Assembly (NCBI GenBank): GCA_026713285.1
Contig: JAPOOT010000289.1
Span: 1 to 45,279 of the forward strand
Direction: 5' to 3'
DNA from: Gemmatimonadota bacterium
GTDB lineage: Bacteria; JAAXHH01
Length of the DNA: 45,279 nt
How positions within the stretch are numbered: position 1 is the stretch's first letter; every line of letters starts with the position of its first letter. Under the pieces are notes generated by a model. That model had not been told where the DNA came from. It ran no database searches and saw only the letters and a program-made list of their open reading frames with translations. Of the stretch, positions 24,661 through 33,400 are shown piece after piece. The translations under genes and the position numbers were made by a program.

Positions 24661-25947
24661 TCACTCGTTCATCTTGGGGTCGAGGGCGTCGCGAAGCCCA
24701 TCGCCCATCAACTGGAATCCGAGCATGGTGAGGGCGATCATGATGGCGGGAAAGGTCGCCAGGTGCCAGTAAGAACGGATATAGTTGGCGTTCTCCCCGA
24801 CCATCTGTCCCCAGCTCGGCGTCGGCGGGCTGATGCCGATGCCGATGAAACTCAGCCCGGCCTCCGCGAATATGGCGGAAGGGATCCCCAGGGCGAGTGC
24901 CACGATCAGCGGCGTCATACTGTTCGGCAGGATGTGGGTCACGACGATACGGAAATGGCTGCCGCCCATGGCCTTGGCGGCCCGGACGAATTCTTTTTCC
25001 TTCAAAGACAGAATCTGCCCCCTCAGGAGACGGCATACCCCTACCCATCCGGTCACCCCGATGGCCACGAAGATGTTGAATAACCCGGCCCCCAGCCACG
25101 ACATGATCAGGATGATGAAAAGCAGGCCCGGAAAGGCTGACATGATGTCTACGCCCCGCATGATGACGCTGTCCACGCGGCCTCCGGCGTACCCGGCCAG
25201 GGCGCCCAGGGGTACTCCGATGGCGAAGATGATGGCCTGCACGAGGACGCCCACCGTCATGGAAATCTCCGCGCCGTAGATGACCCGGCTGAAGAGATCG
25301 CGGCCCAGGCCGTCCGTGCCGAAGGGAAACATCCAGGACGGTTCCTGCCAGGCGACCAGGAAGTTCTGCTTGGTATAATGCAAAGGCGCGATCCAGGGCG
25401 CGAGCAGCGCCGTGTTGCTCAGCAGCAGGACCAGGAACAGCCCCACCAGGGAGAGCTTGTTGCGGGAAAACCGCCGGGTGGCGTCCGCCCAGAGCCCGCT
25501 GTCGTGTTTCTTGAAATACCGGTAGGCCCGCGGCCAGAGCAGGGTGAACTCCGTGGCCAGCGTGACGCGGAAGATCAGTCCCGCCCAGGAGAAGAAGGGT
25601 TCGAGACCCTCCCAGCTCATGGACTCCGACAGGCTTTCGGGTATGTCTTCCGTGCCGTAAGGGTACTGGTCCATCCAGGGTCCGAGCAGCCACCACGCAG
25701 CGAGCAAGGCGCCGGCGCCCAGGGCGGCGAAGAACAGTCTATGCTGGTACGCCCGGTGACAGAAGGACGCCCAACGCCCGGTTTCGTTCTTTCTTCCCAG
25801 GCGGTAGATTCGTGGCAGGCAGAGCACCAGCTGAATCGCCAGCGCGATCCGCCCCACCTCGAGGATCATGGTGTCCCAGCTCCATCCCAGGATGGCGCCC
25901 AGGACCCAGACGAGACTTGCGTCGCCCGGTGTGCCGATCGATTCCAT
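24661..25947 (-). CDS. Peptide-type ABC permease (OppC/DppC family) with duplicated N-terminus
   Basis: The 428-residue membrane protein is far longer than the roughly 300 residues usual for OppC/DppC. The canonical part runs from about residue 127: pre-helix segment, first helix, FGTDGLGRDLFSRVIYGA, five more helices and the coupling loop EFVRAAKAMGGSHFRIVVTHILPN. Residues 33-97 look like a second copy of 127-193 (PRIYR...GRWA...LLGPW against PRAYR...GLWA...LLAPW). It is the second gene of an operon, one base after oppB's stop. No binding protein or ATPases are adjacent. The substrate is probably a peptide, but other OppBC relatives carry nickel or oligosaccharides. Confidence 0.88.
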   Translation of the reverse strand: MESIGTPGDASLVWVLGAILGWSWDTMILEVGRIALAIQLVLCLPRIYRLGRKNETGRWASFCHRAYQHRLFFAALGAGALLAAWWLLGPWMDQYPYGTEDIPESLSESMSWEGLEPFFSWAGLIFRVTLATEFTLLWPRAYRYFKKHDSGLWADATRRFSRNKLSLVGLFLVLLLSNTALLAPWIAPLHYTKQNFLVAWQEPSWMFPFGTDGLGRDLFSRVIYGAEISMTVGVLVQAIIFAIGVPLGALAGYAGGRVDSVIMRGVDIMSAFPGLLFIILIMSWLGAGLFNIFVAIGVTGWVGVCRLLRGQILSLKEKEFVRAAKAMGGSHFRIVVTHILPNSMTPLIVALALGIPSAIFAEAGLSFIGIGISPPTPSWGQMVGENANYIRSYWHLATFPAIMIALTMLGFQLMGDGLRDALDPKMNE

Positions 25948-25948
25948 G

Positions 25949-27259
25949 CTAGTCCTTCCGATACCGAATGCGGGGGTCTACCAGGGCGTACATGAGATCC
26001 GTAATCACGTAGATGACGACGATGAGCGACGACCAGAGCAGGGCCGTGGACATGATCATGGGGTAGTCCCGGGCGAATACGCTCGTGGTGAAATACCGCC
26101 CCAGGCCGGGAATGCGGAAGATCGTCTCAATAAAAAACGACCCGGTGATCAGGTTGGCCATCATCGGTCCCGCGATGGTAAGCAGGGGGATCAGGGCGTT
26201 CTTGAACACGTGCACCACCACGACCGAGAACTCGGTCAGGCCCTTGGCCCGGGCGGTGCGCACGTAGTCTGCCCGGATGGCTTCGATCATGTTCGACCGG
26301 GTGTATCTTGCCACGACGGCCATATCGCCGAGCGACAAGGCGATCACCGGCATGACCCAGTCCTTGGGCGAATTCCAGCCCCCCGTTTCAAATAAGTGCA
26401 GCCAGAGCGAGAACACGACGGTCAGGCCCACTGCGACGACGAAACTGGGCGTTACGATACTGAACACCGCCGTGAGCGAGGCGACGTAGTCTATCCATGA
26501 ATTCTGGTACACCGCCGCGAGAATACCCAGCAGCAGTCCGCCTGTGAGCGCCACGATCAGGGCCATGCTGCCCAGGTGGACGGATACGGGCCAGGCCTGG
26601 GCGATGAGTTCCTGGCAGGTCTTGCTCTGGTGCTGGAAGGAGTAGCCGAAGTCGCCTCTTACGACGTTGCTCACCCAGGAGATGTACTGAATGTGGAGCG
26701 GCTGGTCGAGATTGTACTTACGCATCAGGTTCGCCCGCACCTCCGGCGTCAGCGGTATGCCGCCGGTCTCGCCGCCGGCGTCGAAGGGACCGCCGGGCAC
26801 GGCGTGCATGATGGAAAAGGTGATGACGGAGACAGCGAAGAGTACGGGGAAGATCCAGAGAATGCGGCGGACCAGGTACCGGAAGCCCAGGTTCAGACCG
26901 AACAGGAAGATGCTGGTGATCGCTAGCATGATCAGCGTGCGTACCAGCATGACGTTCTGGGAATCGGTTCCCCACAGCGCCAGGCCCACGGCCGCCAGGG
27001 CAATGGTCCGCGCGGCCAGGTTCGGCACGCGGAATCGGCGCAGCAAGGTGGAGGCGGCGACGAACAGGAGAAGCCAGAGCGCGGCGAGGGCGGTGCCGAA
27101 CACGCCGAGTTGCGGAGCCGCGACGGCCAGGGCGACGATGGTGATCAACGTCTGGACGCCCTTGACGAAGGTTGCGTCAAGCTTGCGCCGGTCTCCCCAG
27201 TAACCCGCGGCCAGGACGAGCAACAGCCACAGGACGCCAATGATCCCTACTACGGGCAT
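25949..27259 (-). CDS. Peptide-type ABC permease (OppB/DppB family) with extra N-terminal helices
   Basis: The 436-residue protein has a canonical OppB core from about residue 126 (RYLVRRILWIFPVLFAVSVI; VPGGPFD; DLGQ-like region YNLDQPLHIQYISWVSNVVRGDFG; coupling loop DYVRTARAKGLTEFSVVVVH). Before it are about 120 additional residues with three or four predicted membrane helices and basic loops, which normal OppB proteins (about 310-340 residues) lack. Its stop is one base before the oppC start. A promoter lies 138-167 bases upstream. It would form the import channel with OppC. Confidence 0.88.
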   Translation of the reverse strand: MPVVGIIGVLWLLLVLAAGYWGDRRKLDATFVKGVQTLITIVALAVAAPQLGVFGTALAALWLLLFVAASTLLRRFRVPNLAARTIALAAVGLALWGTDSQNVMLVRTLIMLAITSIFLFGLNLGFRYLVRRILWIFPVLFAVSVITFSIMHAVPGGPFDAGGETGGIPLTPEVRANLMRKYNLDQPLHIQYISWVSNVVRGDFGYSFQHQSKTCQELIAQAWPVSVHLGSMALIVALTGGLLLGILAAVYQNSWIDYVASLTAVFSIVTPSFVVAVGLTVVFSLWLHLFETGGWNSPKDWVMPVIALSLGDMAVVARYTRSNMIEAIRADYVRTARAKGLTEFSVVVVHVFKNALIPLLTIAGPMMANLITGSFFIETIFRIPGLGRYFTTSVFARDYPMIMSTALLWSSLIVVIYVITDLMYALVDPRIRYRKD

Positions 27260-27397
27260 CCGATCGTCTGATCCTTTGCTTGGATGGGATGTTTACATGC
27301 GATACCGCGGTTCGCAGGGTGAGGAAACCGCCTGCATGGGCGAGCCCTTCCGCAAAACGCGGAGCCAACGGAGCCAAGGCCCCGCCGACCGCCAGAC

Positions 27398-27426
27398 AAC
27401 GTATAGGCCCCGGATGATTCTGTCAA
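27398..27426 (-). promoter_or_regulatory. Sigma70-type promoter for oppBC
   Basis: Minus strand: TTGACA (27426-27421), 17 bases, TACGTT (27403-27398). Predicted start near 27391, giving a leader of about 130 bases to oppB. Confidence 0.5.
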
Positions 27427-27497
27427 CGTAATTCGGTCGCTTCGCCAGGGCAAAAACCTGTTGATTCGGCGGGCCGTTTTGTTGTTTCATAGGGGTT

Positions 27498-28190
27498 ATG
27501 GACTACCTGCTCAGTGGATTCCTGGAAGCGGTCCGTCTGCTTATGTCCGGCGAATCCGGCGTGTACACCATCGTCGGCGTTTCCGTTTTCGTCGCGGTGT
27601 CCGCGATCCTGCTGGCCTCCGTGATGGGATTGCCCGCTGGCTACTTCCTCGCGACGCACCGGTTTCGGGGCCAGCGGCTGGTAACGACAGTGCTCAACAC
27701 GTTACTGGCCATGCCAACCGTGGTGATCGGCCTCTTCGTGTATTCCCTGATCTCCCGGCGCGGCCCACTGGGCTTTCTGGAACTGTTGTATACACCTAAG
27801 GCCATGATCATCGGCGAGACGATCCTCGCCCTGCCCATCGTGGCCGCGTTCACATTGTCGGCTATCCGCGCCGTCGATTCACGGATCACGGAGACGGCCC
27901 TGACACTGGGCGCGACGACGGCTCAGACGGCCCGCACGCTCATATCCGAGGCCCGGTACGGAATCATGGCCGCGGTGGTCGCCGCCTTCGGCCGGGTGAT
28001 CGCCGAGGTGGGCGCGGCCATGATGCTGGGCGGCAACATCAAGGGGAGTACGCGGACCATGACGACGGCGATCGCCCTGGAGAGCAGCAAGGGGGAGTTC
28101 GGACTGGCCATCGCCCTGGGTATCATCCTGCTGCTGACGGCATTCGGCGCGAACATTCTCTTTCACTGGCTGCAGGGATTCGACGACTGA
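27498..28190 (+). CDS. Tungstate/molybdate-type ABC permease (TupB-like)
   Basis: The 230-residue membrane protein has about five helices and the permease signature of the molybdate/tungstate/sulfate importer group (TALTLGATTAQTARTLISEARYG). Its length and the ending AFGRVIAEVGAAMMLGGNIKG resemble TupB of the tungstate importer. Its stop codon overlaps the ATPase start by one base (TGATG), so the two are translationally coupled. No tungstate-binding TupA gene is near; oppB is divergent upstream. Substrate choice between tungstate and molybdate cannot be settled from the permease alone. Confidence 0.82.
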   Translation: MDYLLSGFLEAVRLLMSGESGVYTIVGVSVFVAVSAILLASVMGLPAGYFLATHRFRGQRLVTTVLNTLLAMPTVVIGLFVYSLISRRGPLGFLELLYTPKAMIIGETILALPIVAAFTLSAIRAVDSRITETALTLGATTAQTARTLISEARYGIMAAVVAAFGRVIAEVGAAMMLGGNIKGSTRTMTTAIALESSKGEFGLAIALGIILLLTAFGANILFHWLQGFDD

Positions 28191-29206
28191 TGGCCGATCC
28201 GATCATCGTGGGCGAGCATATTTCGCACCGTTACGGCGCCGGGTTTCATTTGCATGTCGATCGCCTCGCCCTGTCCGCCGCGAGAACCTATGCCGTTTAC
28301 GGGGCGAACGGATCGGGCAAGACGACGCTTTTGAACATACTCGCCCTGCTGACCCATCCGCAGGAGGGCCGGATCCTCCTCGACGGCCGGCCCGTGAACG
28401 ATTCCGATCCCGCCCGAAGCCGCGGGTACCGCCGCCGCGTCACGCTGCTCATGCAGCATGTCTACCTGTTCCGGTCCACCGTCTTCGATAACGTGGCGTC
28501 GGGCCTGCGGTTCCGCGGCGTCGCGAAGGAGGCGCTGGAAGAACGGGTGACGCGCATGCTGAGCAAGGTTGGCCTGGAAAAACTCGCCCACCGTTCCGCC
28601 CACAGCCTTTCGGGCGGCGAAGCCCAGCGCGCCGGCCTGGCCAGGGCACTGGTAACGGAACCCGACGTGCTGCTGCTCGACGAACCCACGGCCAGCGTCG
28701 ATGCGGCGCACGGCCGGCAGATCGAAGAGATACTCCGGGAAACCTGTAGACAACGGCGGATGACCGTGGTACTCTCGACACACCAGTACGACCAGGCCCA
28801 TCGCGTCGCCGACGAAGTACTGATCATGCGCGACGGACGCTTGATCGAGGCGGGGCCGGAGAACGTTTTCAAGGGGCGTATAGACGAATCGGTGGATGGA
28901 CCGGTTGCCAGGCTGGACTGCGGCGTAACGCTGCGCACGAACACGGTCGCGCGCGGAGATGCGCTTGTCGCCATTTCACCACGGGAAATCCAGTTGTCCC
29001 GGTCGCCCCACCCTTCGGAAGCCGCGAACAGGCTCGAAGGCGTCCTGAACGCCGCGGCGGTGGACGGAGACCGCATTCGCCTGGACGTGGACGCCGGCCT
29101 GCGGTTGACCGTACACGTTGCGCGGGCATCCTTCGCCGGTATGGGGCTTACCGTCGGGGACACGGTGTACGCCGCCATCGGAGCATCGGCAGTTCGGACG
29201 CCGTAA
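28190..29206 (+). CDS. ABC transporter ATPase (TupC-like) with C-terminal MOP/TOBE region
   Basis: The 338-residue protein has Walker A GANGSGKTT (38-46), the ABC signature LSGGEAQRAGLARAL (near 145), Walker B VLLLDEPTASVD (near 163-174) and the switch His in STHQYD. After about residue 225 a beta-rich MOP/TOBE-like region (DGPVARLDCGVTLRTNTV, VAISPREIQLSR) may bind oxyanions and regulate activity. It is coupled to the permease upstream. Together they would import tungstate or molybdate, and the window has a molybdopterin enzyme at 41.4 kb that could use the metal; that link is inference. Confidence 0.88.
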   Translation: MADPIIVGEHISHRYGAGFHLHVDRLALSAARTYAVYGANGSGKTTLLNILALLTHPQEGRILLDGRPVNDSDPARSRGYRRRVTLLMQHVYLFRSTVFDNVASGLRFRGVAKEALEERVTRMLSKVGLEKLAHRSAHSLSGGEAQRAGLARALVTEPDVLLLDEPTASVDAAHGRQIEEILRETCRQRRMTVVLSTHQYDQAHRVADEVLIMRDGRLIEAGPENVFKGRIDESVDGPVARLDCGVTLRTNTVARGDALVAISPREIQLSRSPHPSEAANRLEGVLNAAAVDGDRIRLDVDAGLRLTVHVARASFAGMGLTVGDTVYAAIGASAVRTP

Positions 29207-29212
29207 CGGGAC

Positions 29213-29350
29213 GGGGATTCCCCGGCGCGGTTCCGGGGTGCGATTCCCCGGTGCGGTTCCGGGGTGCGGATCGCAAACGGTTCCGAGTCGTGTCTACTCG
29301 GTGCGGTTCCGGGGTGCGGTTCTCCGGTGCGGATCGCGAACGGTTCCGCT
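29213..29350. repeat. Short direct repeats in the tupC-phyH gap
   Basis: GCGGTTCCGGGGTGCG occurs at 29227-29242, 29253-29268 and 29303-29318. A second unit, GGTGCGGATCGCRAACGG followed by TTCCG, occurs at 29263-29285 and 29326-29348. The array fills most of the 209-base gap. Confidence 0.85.
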
Positions 29351-29415
29351 CTTGCCGTTTTGATTCCTCAAGGATTGCTTTCCTGACGACGGAATGACAA
29401 ACAACGGAGGGAACA

Positions 29416-30321
29416 ATGACCACCCGGGATTCCACACGCCTGATCATGGGCAAGGACGAGTTGCAGATGGACGGCAGGTACCTGTCCACGCTCCGGGAAG
29501 CCAACGAATTGCTGGACGACGCGGACGGGCTGCGCGAGCGCATGGCCGAAGACGGCTACCTGCTCATCCGGAGACTCCATGACCCGGACAAGGTCGTGGA
29601 AGCCCGCAGGGCCGTCCTGGAGAATCTCGACGCCAACGGCCAGATCGACCGGGACTATCCCCTCGATCTGGGTGTAGCGGCGCCCGGAAAGCGGGGAGCC
29701 TTCTTCGGCGGCGCCAAGCAGGTGACCCATACGGACGAATTCCTCGCGGTGGTCAACTCCCCCGAAATCATGGGGTTCTTCGAAATGTTTCTGGGAGGGC
29801 CCGTCCTCACCTTCGACTACAAGTGGCTGCGGGCAGTGGGCCCGGGAACCAACACCGGGGCGCACTACGACATGGTCTACATGGGACGGGGCACGCCGAA
29901 CCTGTATACCGTGTGGACGCCCCTGGACGATGTCACCTACGACATGGGTCCCCTGGTCATTCTGGCCGGATCCCACCAGTTCGAGGCCGTCAAGGAGACC
30001 TACGGCAAGATGGACGTGGACCGCGACCACGTGACGGGCCACTTCACCAACGAGCCCATCGAGATGGTCGACCAGTACGGGGGCCAGTGGCAGACGAACG
30101 AATTCCGGATGGGCGACGTGATCGTCCTCGGCATGTACACCATGCACGGGTCCATCAACAACGCCTCGAACCGATACCGCATCAGCACCGACACCCGCTA
30201 CCAGTTGGCCACCGAACCCGTCGACCACCGTTGGGTCGGCGAGAACCCCGTCGCCCATTACGCGTGGACCGAGGGCAAGACCGTGTCCATGGATGAGATG
30301 CGTAAGAAGTGGAAGGTCTAG
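29416..30321 (+). CDS. Phytanoyl-CoA dioxygenase (PhyH)-family hydroxylase
   Basis: The 301-residue protein is a PhyH-superfamily Fe(II)/2-oxoglutarate oxygenase. It keeps the facial triad: HYD at H150-x-D152 and a distal His in MYTMHGS (about H244), with a 2OG-binding Arg in NRYRIS. The core WTPLDDVTYDMGPLVILAGS is typical. The substrate is unknown; relatives hydroxylate fatty acyl-CoA, ectoine, and many secondary metabolites. It has a GGAGGG ribosome site six bases before ATG 29416. It is not obviously in an operon: a repeat array precedes it and a 150-base gap follows. Confidence 0.9.
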   Translation: MTTRDSTRLIMGKDELQMDGRYLSTLREANELLDDADGLRERMAEDGYLLIRRLHDPDKVVEARRAVLENLDANGQIDRDYPLDLGVAAPGKRGAFFGGAKQVTHTDEFLAVVNSPEIMGFFEMFLGGPVLTFDYKWLRAVGPGTNTGAHYDMVYMGRGTPNLYTVWTPLDDVTYDMGPLVILAGSHQFEAVKETYGKMDVDRDHVTGHFTNEPIEMVDQYGGQWQTNEFRMGDVIVLGMYTMHGSINNASNRYRISTDTRYQLATEPVDHRWVGENPVAHYAWTEGKTVSMDEMRKKWKV

Positions 30322-30471
30322 CGCGTTAATGGAGATCGCGGACCGCCCGGCCGTCCATACCGCCGTGTCAGCGGGCCGCCGCACGGATCACACAATCCCG
30401 CAATCGGTCCGGCACAGATCGAATATCCCTGACCACTCACCCGGTTACCACGGGAACGCGAAGTGCGTCAT

Positions 30472-33400
30472 ATGAGAACCACACCCGTCCTCCTGGCCGG
30501 CCTCATCGTGCTGTGCGCCATATCCGCCTGCCAGACGTCCGGGGTCCGCGAGCGCGTGGCGTTCCAGGCCGAACCGGTCGTCGAAGGCCAGGTGGCCGGC
30601 GTGGTCGATTCCACGCGGATCCGGCAGACCATCGCCGACCTGGTGTCCTTCGGTTCCCGCGTGGCCGGCTACCCCGGGGCCACCGAAGCGGCCCACTACC
30701 TGGCCGGCCGCATGGACGAGATCGGACTGGAGGACGTGGAGATGGAAGAGTTCGTCGCTTCCGTCCCGCTGGACGAGGGCGGCGAACTGGTCATCCTGGA
30801 CGCCACGACCCTCGCATTCCCGTCGATTCCCCTCCACGCCGTGTGGCCCAACCTGGTACGCACCTCCACGACGCCACCGGCCGGAATCACGGGCATGCTG
30901 CACTACGTGGGCGCCGGTGATTGGACGGACTTCAACGGCATCGATCCAACCGGCGCCATTTTCCTGATGGACTTCAACTCCGGCGTGAACTGGCAACGCG
31001 CCGCCATGCTCGGCGCGGGCGCTGTGATTTTCGCGGAACCCGACCACACCACGCGGGTGGACGGCGAGGAGAAATACCTCCAGGTCCCCGTCAATTTCCC
31101 TCGATTCTGGATGGAGAAGGAATGGGCGGACCCGCTCGTGGCGTATCTTGAAGTCAACGGTCCCTTCACTGTCAGGACAAAGGGGCGCATGACGTGGAAA
31201 CGCCTCCCGGCCTACAATGTCATGGGGAAAATCACGGGAACGCACCCGGTGTTGAAGGAAGAAGCCATCGTGCTGGAATCCTATTATGATTCCATCTCTC
31301 CCGTGCCGGCCGTATCCCCCGGAGCGAACCAGGCATCGGGCGTAGCCGCGCTCCTGGAGATGGCCCGGTACTTCGCAGCCAATCCCCCTGCGCGTACCGT
31401 GTATTTCCTGGCAACCTCCGGGCACTTCCTGTCCCTCAGCGGCGTGAACGACTTCACGAACCGGCATACGCGCAAGACCCCCTATTTCGCGGAGCAGATC
31501 GAAGAGCCGATCAACATGAAGCTCTTCGCCGGGATCGACCTCTCGAGCGCCCGGGACCAGATCGGCGTTTATTATGCCGGCATCCTCTTCGCCGGGAACT
31601 CCTTCGAAAAACAACGGTTTTTCACACCTTTCGGCCGGACCTTCATGGGTTACGCGCAGGAGGTGATCCGTCGCGGGGTTTTCCCTTCCGACGCGCTGAT
31701 GAACGTGATCACGCCCTCCCAGGGCATACAGAGTACGGAGTTCTTTCCGGCGGGCAACATCGCGCTGGACGCGGAACTGGTCTTCTGGACGGGTTTCCCC
31801 GCGCTCTCCTTTGCCACGGTTTTCGACGTCCGCGAGTACGTAGACACCCCCCTGGACGATATGGAACGGGTGAACATCCGCAACGTGTATACGCAGGCCG
31901 TGCTGTTGACGGAACTATTCGGGCGGGCTGTCAACGACCCCATGCTGTTTCCGGACTTCAAGATGCAGCTCGACGATCGTTTCGTGCGCGGACGCATCCG
32001 GGTGGTCGAGTTCGATCCCCGGGAAGACTATATCCCCAGCAAGCCCAAGCCCGGTGCCGTGGTCCGGTTCCGCCGTTACAACAAGAGCATCAGCGGGGTC
32101 AAGAACGAGATCTTCGTGGTGGCGGACAGCATGGGCGTGGCCGAAAGCACCGAGCTGGAAGCGGGACGCACCTATCCTACCGAGGGATACGTCATGGATC
32201 CCGATACGGGGGACATTATCTACGCGCCGGACCGGGGTCCCTACGGGGAAGGGGCTTATCCCCTCGAGATTACAATGGACTGGGTGGACAAGGAAAAGCC
32301 CACGGTAGTCTTCCGTTCCGATGCGACCAACCTGTACGACCTCGTGGATCCGAGGTTCCTGACCCGGCTCAACGAGGCCGTGCTGCTGGATGAGTCGGGC
32401 AATCCGCCGCTCGAGTGGGGCATGACCTTTCAGGAGGGCGGCTGGACCACGGGTTTCTCCTACGAGGAAGACACGGCCGTCCTTTTCACGCCGCCGGAAA
32501 GCCGGTTCAAGGTCACCATGTCGAGCGGACTGTTCGGCCGCCGCCTGATCCTGACCAACGCCGGTGAAGACCATCCGGAAGGCATCGGTTTCGAGTCGGG
32601 GATCGGCGCGATTCCCCTGACTTCGTACCAGGTCGCGCGGGACCTGTGGCACCTGGACGAGGCGCGGATCGCCGCACTCAAATCCGTGGGGGTAAGCAAC
32701 GTCCGGCTGGACGAGTTCCACCAGGAAGCCGGACGCCTGCTGGACCTGGCCGAATCGGCCCGTCAGGACCTGCAGTGGGACCGCTTTATAAAGTACGCCC
32801 GGGCCGCCTGGGGATACGAGTCCAGGGCGTACCCCGACGCGACGGGAACGGCCAACGACGTGGTGCGGGGCGTCCTGTTCTACATGGTACTGGTGATTCC
32901 CTTCGCCTACGCACTCGAGCGGCTGGTCTTCGGTTTCGCGAATGTCTACAAGCGGATCGCCATGTCCTTTGCCATCTTTCTCGCGGCCTACGGCGTGCTG
33001 CGATTCACCCACCCGGCGTTCCAAATTACCACGGCGCCCGATATCGTCCTTCTCGCCTTTATAACCTTCGTCCTGGCCGCCGTGGTCATCTGGCTCATCT
33101 CCCAGCGGTTCAGCCAGACCATGCGGGAGTTCCGGCAGCATACGCACAGCGTGCAGGCCACCGACGTGCGCCGTTCGAGCGCGTTGGCTACGGCCTTCGC
33201 CCTCGGCATCGGGAACATGCGCAAGCGCAAGGCCCGGACGCTGCTGACCTGCGCCACGCTCGTGCTCCTGGTATTCACCGTGCTGTCCTTTACTTCCGTA
33301 CAGACCTACTTGCGGATCCAGAAAGTGAGCACGGACGCGGAATCCGCCTACACGGGTTTCCTGGTCCGGAACCCAAACTGGGCGCCGCTGCAGAAGCAGA

